A stretch of DNA of 64,000 nucleotides, taken from assembly GCA_963759115.1 (NCBI GenBank), contig CAVWXT010000004.1:137932-201931 (forward strand), written 5' to 3'. This document shows, one piece after another, positions 25,820-36,152 of the stretch. Position numbers and translations under genes: made by a program. Origin of the DNA: CAVWXT01 sp963759115 (GTDB lineage Bacteria; Planctomycetota; Planctomycetia; Pirellulales; Thermoguttaceae). The notes under the pieces are model-generated. The model was not told the DNA's origin. It searched no databases and worked only from the letters and a program-made list of their open reading frames with translations. Position 1 is the first letter of the stretch. The number at the start of each line of letters is the position of its first letter.

Positions 25820-27039
25820 ATGACTCCAGACCATCGTCAAGAGACTACCAAGTCCGAATCGCCGGTCGCTTCCAAGACCCAAAGGTCTAGGCTTAGCGGT
25901 GCCGCGCAACGCACCGACCTGCCCGCGGCAACGCGCATTGACCCCCCCCACGAGGTGCCGTTTACGGCGCCGGAGTCGCCGGCCGTCGAGCCAGCGCCCG
26001 CCGCCGAGCCCGCATCCGACAACGCGGGACCCGAACGCCTCCGTCTCCAGGCCGACCAACTGGCGGCCCACCTTCGCAGTCGCCAGGAGGAATTGGATCA
26101 CCGCGAGGCGGAACTGCACTCGCAGATGGCGCGATTCGAGTCCGACGCGAGGGCTGTCCGCCTATCGCTTAGCCAGCGCGAGGCCGATTTGGTCTCTCGT
26201 AGCGACGAGTTGGCCCAACGGCAGCAGGCTGTGGAGAAGCAGGCGGAGCAATTGGTTCTAGCGACGGCCGGCCGGCAGATGCCAGCTTCGACATCGGCCG
26301 CGGAGAAAGAAGAGGAGACGCGTCGTACCGTTGAGTCGCTGGCAGCGCAGAAGAGGCGACTTGACGAAGCGGAGGCGGGACTTGCCGCTGCCCAGGCCGA
26401 AACCGAACAACTTCAGAAGCGAATAGCGCAGCAAGAGACGGCATTTCAGGAGGAGGCCGCCGCGCTCCGCGAGCAGATGATCGCCGAGCACCAGCAGGCC
26501 ATGGCCGACCTGGCGCAGAAACGCCAAGCCCTGCAACGCCGCGCCGAGCAGGTAGACCACTGCAGCACGGCACTGAAGCAACTTCGTGCCGAATTGGCCC
26601 GCATGCACCGGGAAACGCTGGAGATTCGCCTCGCGACGGAAGAGACGTGGGCGGAACTCTCCGGCGCCGCGCCGCCGGCAGCCCTCACCCAATCGCTCGG
26701 TCGCATCCGCACGAAGTTGGCTGAGGAGTACCGCCAGGCCGAGTCGGAACTGGCCGAACAGAAAAAGGAATTGGAGGCAATCCGCGAGTTGCTGGCCCAC
26801 CAGCACGAGACCCTGGTCGAACAGAAGCAGCGGTTCGAGCAATGGGCCACCGGCCGCCAAGACGACCTTCAACGGCAAGCATCGCGGTTGGTCGCCCGCG
26901 AGCAAGAACTTCGCCGGACCGAGATTCAACACGAGCAACAATGGCAGTCCTGGCAGCGGAACGGACGAAGTGCCAGCAGGAACTGCGCCGCTTGCAGACG
27001 GAACTGGACATTCGGCGAATCACGTCCGAACCCGCGTAG
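25820..27039 (+). CDS. Long coiled-coil protein (frameshifted near the end)
   Basis: About 405 residues. A disordered proline-rich N-terminus (to about residue 70) is followed by an almost unbroken coiled coil rich in Glu, Gln, Arg and Ala, for example LRSRQEELDHREAELHSQMARFESDARA and QKKELEAIRELLAHQHETLVEQKQRFEQW. No enzymatic motif or membrane segment. The frame shifts near 26955 (TGGCAGCGGAAC is missing a G); restoring it gives AERTKCQQELRRLQTELDIRR to the stop at 27039. Coiled-coil proteins of this type in planctomycetes have no assigned role; structural or scaffold functions are possible. Confidence 0.65.
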
Positions 27040-27130
27040 AGGCAACGCAACGACGTTGCTCGCCTCGGGAAGAGGGCCTATCGAAGACGCCTTCCGCCCC
27101 GGCGGGATTGACTATCGCACATTCCGCGCA

Positions 27131-27182
27131 GGACGGATTCCCCAATCCGTCCACCAGCATAGACGGATTAGGAGATCCGTCT
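27131..27182. repeat. GACGGATT inverted repeat
   Basis: Two imperfect hairpins in tandem, GGACGGATTCCCCAATCCGTCC and AGACGGATTAGGAGATCCGTCT, separated by ACCAGCAT. They lie between convergent genes (27039 and 27218) and could serve as a bidirectional terminator, although there is no T-run. Confidence 0.6.
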
Positions 27183-27217
27183 TACGGGAAGCCCGCCGCT
27201 CGTTTCTTTGCGCCCCG

Positions 27218-28027
27218 CTACAGGCTTGAAGACTGGCTGGTCGATTGGCTCGTGCCCGTCTCTTGCTGCTTCCGCTCTTCAGCCATCTTGACAGCCGTCG
27301 TCGCTACCTGGATTCCGGCCTGGATCTCGAAGCGGCTGAAGTACGGTTCGCTCGTGCCGTTGGCGTGTTTCATTCGCTTGGCGGCCAGTTCCTCCCAACT
27401 CATGTCGTTGTTCAGGTGCCAGGCGGCCGCCTGGGCGGCCCGCTGGTCGATCTTGCCCCGTATTCAGCATTTGGCACAGCTCGCGGACGCCCGGCTTGGT
27501 GGTGACGCTGTCCAGGGGCTTGATTTCGTAGGGGACATTGCGGACGGGGGTCGCGTTTGCCGTGTTCGAGGCAGACGACCGGCACGTCCAGTTGCCCGAC
27601 CTTTTCCGGCGGGACGTTCATCATCCCCATGCCGCCGCCCATCATGCCGCCGCCGCCCATGCCGCCGCCCATGCTCTGCTGCCCACCGCCCTTGCTGCCG
27701 CTGCCGCTACTGCGGCTGCCCCCGCCCCCGCCTCCGCCACCGCCCCCTCGCTGTGCCAGCACGGGCACGCCGGCGAAAGCGTCCGGCAACTTCACATTCA
27801 GCGGCTTATCGGTCTTGTTCTCAATCAGCACCCGGCACTGCGTCGAATCCTTGAGAATCAATTGGACGGCGATGTCGCCCTTCTCGATGGCGGCGAACAT
27901 GTCCGACGGTCTGAGCGCTCGAGTTGGAATCTCCGCTCTTCGCAGGCTCCGCCATCACGGCCGCGCTCGCCAGGACCAACACCACCGCTGCCCCCGCACT
28001 CCACCACCGCCAGTTACGTACCTTCAT
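27218..28027 (-). CDS. Secreted protein with a glycine-rich linker (three frameshifts)
   Basis: The ATG at 28027 begins a signal peptide (MKVRNWRWWSAGAAVVLVLASAAVMA). After a frame change near 27905 comes MFAAIEKGDIAVQLILKDSTQCRVLIENKTDKPLNVKLPDAFAGVPVLAQ, which reads like an Ig/cohesin-like beta domain. A low-complexity region of about 45 residues made of Gly, Ser and Met (27595-27760) follows, then PPEKVGQLDVPVVCLEHGKRDPRP. Two more breaks (near 27530 and 27465) lead into a C-terminal part (MSWEELAAKRMKHANGTSEPYFSRFEIQAG). Function unknown; probably envelope-associated. Confidence 0.55.
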
Positions 28028-28311
28028 GGTCCACACCTTCTTCAATGTTTGCTGGAAATATAGCGCAGCCCACCTATGCTGTCGCTCCACTATAGACTAA
28101 CCGGTGGAACCACGAAAGCCAAGGAGAAAAACGCGGATTCGGAGGAAAGTTGCCGTAAAGCTACCCCGCTGGGTGGCTCGCCACCCTTTCCCTCAGCCCA
28201 CCCCCTCCTCGTATGCCGTCGGGTCAGGTACAATAGGGATCGCGATCACTGCGGCCCTCTGCGAGGTCAATCAGGAATGAAGAACAGTCTCGTCCGCTCT
28301 CAGGCGGCGCC

Positions 28312-28734
28312 GTGCAGCAGTCCGACCTCGGACTTCAGCGGGCGCTGCTGGCCGCCCAAACCGCCGAAGACAATCGCGGCGCCGACATCGTCGTGCTCGA
28401 CATGCGCGAACTGACCTCGATGTTCGACTATTTCGTGCTGGCCAGCGGCACCAGCCGGCGGCAACTGCACGCCATGAGCGAGGAGATCGACCACGCCCTG
28501 GAGGACCGGATGGGCGACCGGCGGCTGGGAATCGAAGGATACGAGGAAAGCCGCTGGATTCTCCTGGACTACGGCGACGTGGTGGTCCACCTGTTCGAGC
28601 CCGAGACGCGGGCGTACTACGCGTTGGAAGAGCTTTGGGGGCACGCCAAGCGGGTGCCGTTCGAGCCGCGCTCCGCCTACGCCACGTCCGGCGATCGCAC
28701 CCAACACAACCCGCGGCCCGTGGTCGCCTTCCGC
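28312..28734 (+). CDS. rsfS: Ribosomal silencing factor RsfS, in frame with argS
   Basis: RsfS binds ribosomal protein uL14 and blocks subunit joining during starvation. The family blocks are clear: AAQTAEDNRGADIVVLDMREL, MFDYFVLASGTSRRQ, GDRRLGIEGYEESRWILLDYGDVVVHLF and REYYALEELW-like RAYYALEELWG. The domain ends near 28640, but no stop occurs in any frame before the argS ATG at 28735, and the reading frame is continuous with argS. A TGA overlapping that ATG (ATGA) in another frame suggests that a one-base error hides a normal coupled overlap. The start is uncertain: GTG 28312 is in frame; ATG 28277 is in another frame. Confidence 0.85.
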
Positions 28735-30540
28735 ATGAGCATCCTCCCCGATCTGAAAGACCGTTTCCGCGACGCCCTGGCCGGACTGGTCGACGATCCC
28801 GCCGAACTGCTCGAACTGATCCGCCGCAGCCAAGACCCGAAGTTCGGCGACTACCAGGCGAACCTGGCCATGCCGCTGGGCAAACGCCTGCGGCGACCGC
28901 CCCGCGACGTGGCCGCCGAGGTGGTCGGCCGGCTCGATCTGGCCGATCTCTGCGAGCCGCCGGAGATCGCCGGACCGGGCTTCATCAATCTGCGGGTCAA
29001 GGATGACGTGCTGGCCCAGCGGCTCGCGGCGGCCGTGGCCGACCCGCGGCTGGGCATTGCCGCCGTCGCGCGGCCGCGAACCTTCGTCATCGACTTCTCC
29101 GCCCCGAACGTGGCCAAGCCGATGCACGTCGGCCACATCCGCTCGACCGTGATCGGCGACGCCCTGTGCCGCGTGCTGCGGTTCCTCGGCCACACGGTCA
29201 TCAGCGACAACCACATCGGCGACTGGGGCACCCAGTTCGGCATGATCCTCTACGGCTGGCATCACTTCCGCGACGAGGCGGCCTATCGGCGGAACCCCGT
29301 CGAGGAGCTTGCCCGGCTCTACCGGCTGGTCCGCCGGCTGATGGACTATCAGGACGCCAAGGATCAGTCGCCGGCCGAAGCCGACAGTTCCGAACTGGCG
29401 CAACTCTCCGCCCGGACACCCGAACGTCAACGCGGCCGTGCTGGCCGAAACCGCCAAGCTGCACGCCGGCGATCCCGAGAGCCGCCGGCTGTGGGCAGGA
29501 GTTCCTGCCGTTCTGCGAAGACGAAATCCAGCGGATGTACAGGCGGCTCGACGTGACGTTCGACCACACGCTCGGCGAGAGTTTTTACGAGGACCGGCTG
29601 GCGGCGACTGGTCGACGAGTTGCTCCAGCGCGGCATCGCCCGCGAAAGCGACGGCGCCATCTGCATCTTCCTTGAAGGCCAGAAAACGCCCATGATCGTG
29701 CGGAAGAGGGACGGGGCGTTCCTCTACGGCACCACCGACCTGGCCACGATCCGCTACCGCATGGAAACCTGGCGGCCCGACGCGATTCTCTACGTGGTCG
29801 ATCATCGCCAGTCGCTGCACTTCCAGCAGCTTTTCGCCGCCGCCCGGCTGCTGGGCTACCACGACGTGGAATTGCAGCACGTCAGTTTCGGCACGGTGTT
29901 GGGCGACGACGGCCGGCCCTTCAAAACCCGCTCGGGCGAAACCGTCGGCCTGGAAGGGCTGCTGGACGAGGCCGTCCGCCGCGCCTTGGAGATCGTGGCC
30001 GCCAACGACGACGCCAAGCCCGACGGGCCGGAGCTTTCCGCCCAGCAGCGCCGCCAGGTCGCCGAGAGCGTGGGCATTGCCGCCCTGAAGTACGCCGACC
30101 TCTCGCAGAACCGCACCAGCGACTACGTCTTCAGCTACGACAAGATGCTGGCCATGAACGGCAACACGGCCACGTACATGCAATACGCCTACGCCCGCGT
30201 GCGGAGCATTTTTGCCAAGGGCAACGTGGACGTGGACGCCCTGCGCCGCTCCGGCGCGCCGATCCTGTTGGGTTCGCCGGCCGAGCGGGCGTTGGCCGTC
30301 GAACTGTTGTGTTTCTCCGAGGCCCTCGACCAGGCAGCGGCCGATTATCGCCCCAACCAGTTGACGGCCTATCTTTTCGAGTTGGCCAACTGCTACTCGA
30401 CGTTTTTCGAGCAGTGTCACGTGCTCCGCGCCGAGAACGAGGACATCCGCCAAAGCCGCCTGCTGCTCTGCGACCTCACGGCCCGAACCATCCAGAAGGG
30501 ACTGGAATTGTTGGGGATCAAGGTCGTGGAGAAGATGTAG
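28735..30540 (+). CDS. argS: Arginyl-tRNA synthetase (three frameshifts)
   Basis: Charges tRNA-Arg. Starts MSILPDLKDRFRDALAGL, with the family-specific N-terminal domain, DPKFGDYQANLAMPL, the HIGH-equivalent SAPNVAKPMHVGHIRST, DNHIGDWGTQFGM, the variant KMSK loop FKTRSGETV, and the anticodon-binding C-terminus (SQNRTSDYVFSYDKML... LCDLTARTIQKGLELLGI). Breaks lie near 29410, at about 29494-29497 (extra G: TGTGGGCAGG should be TGTGGCAGG), and near 29607. The gene is essential and both sides of each break are conserved, so these are best read as sequence errors. Confidence 0.9.
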
Positions 30541-30584
30541 GGGAATAACAAGGGACAGCCCCTGTTGGTCACCTCTCGTCCCCG

Positions 30585-32219
30585 TCACTTCTCCGCTGCC
30601 GAACTCTTGGCCGGCAGCAACTGCGACTTGTGGATGACAATCGGACCCGGATCGTCTACCGCGAAAGGTCCGAGGTCCACCTTCAAATGCACCTCGTACT
30701 GATCCGCCAATGTCGATGGCACTCGCCACGAGTACCGGCACGTGTAACCTCAGCCATATTCAAAATTGCCTTGTGCGACAACTTTGCCTTGCGGGTCGGT
30801 AATGGTGAACTTCGGCTTGGGCGGGCTGTCGCCGCTGAGAGCATAGACCTTATCGTGGCCGACGCCCAAAATCGCCAGCCCGAGCATGGCCGCCCCCTCT
30901 TTCGCCTCAACCGTCAGAGTCGGCACGTACGGCGGACCGATTTTGAGAACCGTGGTCTTGCCGGCAACGACGGTGACCGGTTCGCAGTCTTTGCCACAAT
31001 TCGCGGCCAAGTACCGGATCTTCGCCGATGGCGATGCGACGTCTTTCGAGGGCACGGCGTCCTTTGCGGCCTCCCGGGCAGACTCGCCCGATAGCTTGGC
31101 CTTCGCACGTTCTTCGTCCGTCGCCTTCTGTTCTTCCGCGCCATACAAGAAGACGCAATCCATCAGACGCCACTCGCCCGCTGGAATCTCTGCGGGAGTG
31201 TCCTTCTGCAAATCGAGGGCCAGGCATCCTTGTTCGTTGATCAGCCAGACGTTGCAGGGCGCACTGGGTGCGGCAATCTTTCCCGTCGGGACGGCGACCG
31301 GCGTACAGGTCAGCTCATCACCGCCGGGCCGAACGTGGATTTTGTAGAGTTTTCCGCCCAAGGCGTTCATCTTGGCCAGGAACTGGCGGTGCTCGCTCAC
31401 GTATCCGAGAAGGAGGAAATCCGGATCGAAGAGAATTTCCGTGCCATATTGGGAGAAGTAGTCCTCAAAGCCCTTGCCGTCACTCGCAAACTGAACCGGA
31501 ACATCGAAACGTCCGTTGACGCTCCAATCGATGAGGCTAATCTTCCGGCGTTTTCCCTCCAGCACGATCTCCCCTTGCCGATACGCCGCCGGCATCAGCC
31601 TCGCCCGGAGGGAAAGATCCTTCTCATGGATGCTCGTATAAGTCGCAACGAAGAATGAATAATCCCATGCCGTTCCCTCGTTATGAATCCTCAGGTCTAC
31701 CCGGGGAAGCGCGTAGGATGCCGTAACCCATCCGCCTTCCGATTCGACCGATTCCGGGGTCTTGTTCTTTTCCGGCACGTCGATGGGGGCATCGTCCGTC
31801 AGATCGCCGTTCCCGTTCCGATCGAAGTACAGCCGGTCGTACCCTTGCGACTTCTCGCTCTGCTTGTCGAGGACGAAGCCATATTTCCTGCCGCCGAGCG
31901 TTACGACGTCCCGGTGGGGATATTCGGCCTGATACTTCTCCGGCTCCTTCCGAACGATTTCGCGGAAGTCTTTTTCCACCTGTTCACGGTCCTTGTCGAC
32001 GGCGGGGTTTGCCTTGGGCTTTGCCTCCTTGTGAAAATAGAAGCTCAGCCCCCTGGCAAAACGGACCAGCCTCTCGTTCTCGGGCCAACTCTTGCCTGGC
32101 AGCAGGGGCTCCAGGCGAACGAGTTCAAGCTTGCACGTGGCGGGCGGCTCGGCCGCGAGCCCAACCTCCACTGGCAGCAGGACCATGGTCAGAAGCACGG
32201 GCAGACACCGATGTCTCAT
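30585..32219 (-). CDS. Secreted protein of unknown function, with an in-frame TGA
   Basis: About 544 residues. The start at 32219 gives a signal peptide (MRHRCLPVLLTMVLLPVEVGLAAEP). The protein has a calcium-site-like loop (YFDRNGNGDLTDD) and beta-rich segments, and resembles exported planctomycete proteins. A TGA at 30750-30752 would end it at ...QGNFEYG, but the same frame continues with GYTCRYSWRVPSTLADQYEVHLKVDLGPFAVDDPGPI to a TGA at 30585. The extension is protein-like, and a Trp (TGG) at the stop position fits, so one substitution or error probably creates the early stop. Confidence 0.55.
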
Positions 32220-32520
32220 CGTCGCCTCGCCGGAACGGGATGGAGGAGCGTCCAACAGTGATACTATTCTACTACAAGGCGAACAACTGCGGTAGCCGCT
32301 CCAAACCCGGCACACGCTTCTCCCACGGAGAGATGCGTCAATAAGCCGTCTATGCGCGGGTGGCCCCGATCGCGTTGCTATCGGTCGGGGTGCCTTCAGG
32401 CACAAGATGCATCGCTGGTCGTTTCGCCCTTGGCGCTTGACGGCGGGTGGCGCGGCCGCCATGCTTATGCTCACGGGAAGACGAGCGAATGATGACCACG
32501 ATCGGCACGGAGTCACACGC
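32220..32520. other. Divergent intergenic region
   Basis: Separates the minus-strand secreted protein from the plus-strand glycosidase remnant. A hairpin-forming stretch GTGGCCCCGATCGCG...CGGTCGGGGTGCC (about 32350-32392) is the only structure seen. No promoter was confidently located. Confidence 0.4.
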
Positions 32521-33590
32521 ATGACGCAACCCAAAGAGCTAGCAAGACTCGGCAAGCAGTCTCGCCGCTATACCTTCTTTCTCGTGGCCATGCCGTTGCG
32601 CGGGATAAGCATCTTGTCCGTCTGTTTCTCGCTCGTAGCCCTGATCGCGGGCCATGCGGCGGCGGCCGCGATGGGGCCGCTGAAGGTCAGCAGTGCTCGT
32701 CGGGAGTGAAGATGCCCAACTACACGTGGGCCTATGGCGGCAACCCCTACCATCCCGCCAACAACGTCAACGGCATTGATCCGGGCGAAGCCAATGCGGT
32801 TCACACCCTGGCAGTTCCGGCCGTCGTCGCGCTGGAAGACGCCTACGTGCGGCACGTGATCGACACGGTCAACGACCTGGACAACGTGCTCTACGAGATC
32901 AGCAACGAGAGTAACATCGCCACCGTGCCGTGGCAGTATCACATGATCGACCTCGTTCACAACTACGAGAAGAGCAAGCCGAAGCAGCATCCGGTGGGGA
33001 TGACGGCCGTCTGCGAGTGGCCCGGGCCAACGAACCACTTTCTTTTCGAGAGCAAGGCGGAGTGGGTCTCGCCCGTTGCCGAGGGCGATTACTATGAGGA
33101 GGCGGGCGCCGGCGCCGATGGAACGAAGGTGGTCATCGCCGATACCGATCACCTGCATCCAGATGAAACTCACCCGCCGGATCGGTTGCAGTTGATATGG
33201 ACAACCATCACGCGAGGAATGAACTTCCTCTTAATGGACGATCTCGACAATGATGAGACTCTGGATCCCGCCAAGGTCCCGGTCCGAAAGAACATGGGCA
33301 TTGCTCGAAGTTATGCGGAGCGGATGAACCTGGCCGCCGCCAAGCCGCGCAACGACCTGGCCTCGACGAAATATTGCCTGTCAGACGGGATGACCCAGTT
33401 CCTGGTCCTTCTACCCAAGGGCGGCACGGTGACGATCAACCTCGGCGGCGCGTTGGGCCGGTTCAACGTGGAGTGGATCAACACGATGGAGTGCAAGTCG
33501 GCGCCGGCCGAGCAGGTCGCCGGCGGGGCCTCCGTCACGCTCACCGCGCCCTTTTCCGGGCCGGCGGCGGTGTTCCTCTGGAAGCAGTAG
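32521..33590 (+). pseudogene. Internally deleted glycosidase-like paralogue
   Basis: The first part encodes an apparent signal peptide and the family start (MTQPKELARLGKQSRR... AAAAMGPLKVS). It then jumps, via a stop, to GNPYHPANNVNGIDPG, LDNVLYEISNESN, MIDLVHNYEKSKPKQHPVGMT, and the C-terminal GGTVTINLGGALGRFNVEWINTMECKS block. Compared with the copies ending at 48355 and 49842, about 150 residues of the N-terminal catalytic barrel are missing between 32700 and 32740. The remaining frame from 32706 is open and intact, so it may still be translated, but not as a complete enzyme. Confidence 0.7.
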
Positions 33591-33644
33591 GAGACGGCAG
33601 CCGGTACAAGGCAGGGCCGATCAGTTCTCCGAAATAGGACTGTA

Positions 33645-33708
33645 GGAGGCGACTCCAGTCGCCGATTGGGCAGCGGTTTTCGGGCAATCGGCGACTGGAG
33701 TCGCCTCC
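33645..33708. repeat. Inverted repeat GGAGGCGACTCCAGTCGCCGATTG
   Basis: Left arm GGAGGCGACTCCAGTCGCC plus GATTG and right arm CAATC plus GGCGACTGGAGTCGCCTCC are perfect 24-bp complements separated by 16 bp. Each arm is itself palindromic (GGCGACTNNAGTCGCC). A partial copy borders the group II intron at 10787-10815. Confidence 0.85.
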
Positions 33709-33954
33709 CACAGAGACTCACAACCGCCAGCCACATCCGGTCTCTTCCGGCCGTTAAAGTCTGCCCAGCTTACCCTTGCGGAATAGCCGCTACAACCGGA
33801 CCGCGCAAGTCCCAATCCTCGCCCAATTGGTGCGGTGGGAATAAAACGGTCGTAACTGTTGTGCCGATTGGAAGCAAAGAAACAGGTATTCGTGCCGTGC
33901 CGCCTTTGCCGCTTTGACGCGATTTGCGGCCTACAGCACGACATGTGAGTTTTC

Positions 33955-34242
33955 GTAGGGTGCGTGGAACGCACCACAATCCAAAGGTGCGTGTAGCTTG
34001 CCATAAGAGAGGTGCGTTGTACGCACCCAGCCCTTTCAAGGTGCTGACTTGGTTGCCTGGATAAACTGGAGAACGAAAACACGCTAGAAGCAAGTCGTTT
34101 CGCAACGCACGCTCCGTGTCGCAACGGCCAGCAACTTGGCGCTGTCACGTCGCCAAAACGATACCAAGCGCGAAAACGCCTGAACTCCCGTTGGTTTCAT
34201 CACTTAGGCTCACCTTGAAAGGGCTGGTTGTACGCACCCTAC
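33955..34242. repeat. 288-bp element with GTAGGGTGCGT terminal inverted repeats
   Basis: Begins GTAGGGTGCGTGGAACGCACC and ends GGTTGTACGCACCCTAC. An internal 16-bp inverted repeat (CAGCCCTTTCAAGGTG at 34028-34043, CACCTTGAAAGGGCTG at 34211-34226) lies inside. It shares its ends with the 55- and 58-bp hairpins at 19599 and 59634, and looks like a longer, composite member of that family. Confidence 0.65.
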
Positions 34243-34282
34243 AAGTCTGGAACCGGACCCGTTGGGCTTCGCAGGACATACG

Positions 34283-35356
34283 ATGTCTTCCCTCCGCCCT
34301 CTCCGCTACGTCTGTTACGCCTTGACACTGGCCGCCCTGGGGGCAGGGACCGGCTGCCAAGCCCTGCAACGTCAGCCGAACATGCACGCGGCGGCCGACA
34401 CGCCGGTCCGCGCCCATGCCGCGCCGCCGCGCGAACTCTGCAAGGTCGTGCTGCCCACCTACGTCATCGAGCCGCCCGACGTGCTGCTGATCGACGCCAT
34501 CCACGTCGTGCCGAAGCCTCCGTATCATCTGCGGACCCTGGATATGCTCTCCATCCAGGTGCAAGGGACGCTGCCCGACGCCCCCATCGCCGGCGTGTAC
34601 TCGGTCGAGCCGGGCGGACTGGTCAAGCTGGGTGTACGCTACGGATCGGTCCAGGTCGGCAGTCTGACCGTGGAAGAGGCCGAGGCGGCCATCAACAAGC
34701 ACCTGGCGGCCTATCTGAAAGAGCCCGTGGTCTCGGTCACGCTGGCCGACACCGCGGCCAAGCAGCAGATCGCCGGCCAGCACCTCGTGGGTCCCGACGG
34801 CACCGTGACCATGGGCAGCTACGGCAGCGTGCCGGTGGTGGGCATGACCATCGCCCAGGCCAAGATGGCCCTGGAGCAATACCTCTCGCAGTACCTGGAG
34901 AATCCGGAAATCTCCCTGGACGTGTTCGCCTACAACAGCAAGGTCTATTACATCGTGACGCAGGGGGCCGGCCTGGGCGACGGCGTCTATCGCTTCCCCA
35001 TCACCGGCAACGAGACGGTGCTGGACGCCATTTCGCAGATCAACGGCCTGGGGCAGGTCTCCTCGACGCGGATTTGGATCGCCCGGCCCACCGACGAGCC
35101 GGGCCAGGTGCAGGTGCTGCCGGTGCGGTGGGAAGACATCACCGCCCAGGCCTCGGCCGGCACGAACTACCAGATCCTGCCCGGCGATCGCGTGTTCGTC
35201 GCCGAGGACAAGCTGATTGCCTTCGACACGGGCCTGTCGAAGGTCACCGCCCCGCTGGAGCGGCTCATGGGCTTCTCGCTCTTAGGTGTGGGCACCGCCA
35301 CGAGATTTTCCGGGCACGTATTGTCGGGAGGCGGAAACCCGCAGGGGAATTTCTGA
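34283..35356 (+). CDS. Polysaccharide export lipoprotein (Wza/BexD family)
   Basis: A 357-residue protein with a lipoprotein signal ending LGAGTGCQ (Cys near residue 25). The polysaccharide biosynthesis/export domain follows (YVIEPPDVLLIDAI..., YHLRTLDMLSIQVQGTLPD, VYSVEPGGLVKLG, VGSLTVEEAEAAINKHLAAYLKEPVVSVTLA), then a SLBB-like domain (YYIVTQGAGLGDGVYRFPITGNETVLDAISQINGL). Such proteins form the outer-membrane channel for capsule or exopolysaccharide. No tyrosine kinase or glycosyltransferase gene is adjacent, so this looks like a stand-alone copy. An in-frame ATG at 34262 is less likely. Confidence 0.85.
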   Translation: MSSLRPLRYVCYALTLAALGAGTGCQALQRQPNMHAAADTPVRAHAAPPRELCKVVLPTYVIEPPDVLLIDAIHVVPKPPYHLRTLDMLSIQVQGTLPDAPIAGVYSVEPGGLVKLGVRYGSVQVGSLTVEEAEAAINKHLAAYLKEPVVSVTLADTAAKQQIAGQHLVGPDGTVTMGSYGSVPVVGMTIAQAKMALEQYLSQYLENPEISLDVFAYNSKVYYIVTQGAGLGDGVYRFPITGNETVLDAISQINGLGQVSSTRIWIARPTDEPGQVQVLPVRWEDITAQASAGTNYQILPGDRVFVAEDKLIAFDTGLSKVTAPLERLMGFSLLGVGTATRFSGHVLSGGGNPQGNF

Positions 35357-35421
35357 GCTAGTGGTCTGACACAGATAAGCGTAGGGGTAGCTACGTCTGT
35401 AACCTTCCTAAAGCGGCTGCC

Positions 35422-36152
35422 ATGATCCGGCACAACACCAACAGCAGAACCGTTCGGGCATCGGCATCGCGTTGCTGCTGATCGCCAGTCTGGCCGCTGG
35501 CGGTTGTGCCTACCGGGACGGCCTGAAGAGCCTAGCCCGCCCCAGTGATTTTTTCTCCTGCACGCAGCAGCGACAGGAGTGCCGCGTGACGCCGTGCGAT
35601 CCTTGTTACGGATTCCATCCGACCTGTTGGCACAGTTGGTCGGAGTATTGCGCGGGCCTGCCGCCCGGCGGCGCAGGGGCGGGCACGAACGCGTCGCCGT
35701 CGGGTTTGGAACTGGTTCCCACGCCGGCCCAGGAACCGCGTGTGCTCAACTTGCCTCCACCGCCGCAGGAAGGGCCGTCGGCGGCGAAACTACGGGCCGC
35801 GCCGCCATTGCCGGAAGACAGTTTGCAGGCCCCGATGCCGGACAAGCCCGACGCGCCGCCGAAGGAGGATGCCAAGACGGACCAACCGCACGCCCTCCGC
35901 GGGGCCGCGCTACGGCGAGGTACGGTTGCCAGTGTCAGGCAAGTTCCAGAGAGCGGCGACGTGGCCGGATCGCGGGAGTTGGCCGCGTTGCGGCGGTCGA
36001 TCTCGCCCCCCGCGCCGCGGGCCTCGCTGCCGGGAGTCCCCGGCGGTGCGAGTCTGGCCGATGCGCGACGCCCGCGCGACACCGGCGGCGCCGATCCCGA
36101 CGTCCGCGGCGTGGCGGCCTTCTTCGGATGGAATGGCGTCGATCCCAAGTAG
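35422..36152 (+). CDS. Cysteine-motif lipoprotein (frameshifted)
   Basis: Starts at ATG 35422; after a frame change near 35455-35465 it reads GIALLLIASLAAGGCAYRDG, with a lipobox LAAGGC. The mature protein begins with a cysteine-rich module (SCTQQRQECRVTPCDPCYGFHPTCWHSWSEYC). The 'GF/YHPTCW..W' motif recurs in planctomycete surface proteins. The rest is proline- and alanine-rich and probably disordered, ending VAAFFGWNGVDPK. The TAG stop (36150-36152) is the first part of the 118-bp inverted-repeat element. It follows the export lipoprotein by 65 bp, so both may be co-transcribed. Confidence 0.65.

Larger units (their letters stand above)
33591..34282. other. Repeat-rich intergenic region
   Basis: Nearly 700 bp with no convincing gene. 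It holds the inverted repeat at 33645-33708 and a 288-bp element bounded by GTAGGGTGCGT repeats at 33955-34242. Short open frames here have no recognisable protein features. Confidence 0.6.

Noticed and set aside
27595..27760. Tandem triplet repeats resembling a microsatellite or CRISPR-like array
   Set aside because: They are GGC/ATG-rich codons for a Gly/Met/Ser linker of a secreted protein, with no spacer-repeat periodicity.
28300..30741. An open frame of 813 codons on the minus strand opposite argS
   Set aside because: It is antisense to argS and rsfS, whose conserved motifs are unmistakable. Its protein is rich in Gly, Val, His and Arg with no domain, the typical product of reading GC-rich genes backwards.
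30750..30752. Selenocysteine at the in-frame TGA
   Set aside because: No stem-loop of SECIS type was evident downstream and the context is not a redox motif; a Trp codon altered by error or mutation is simpler.
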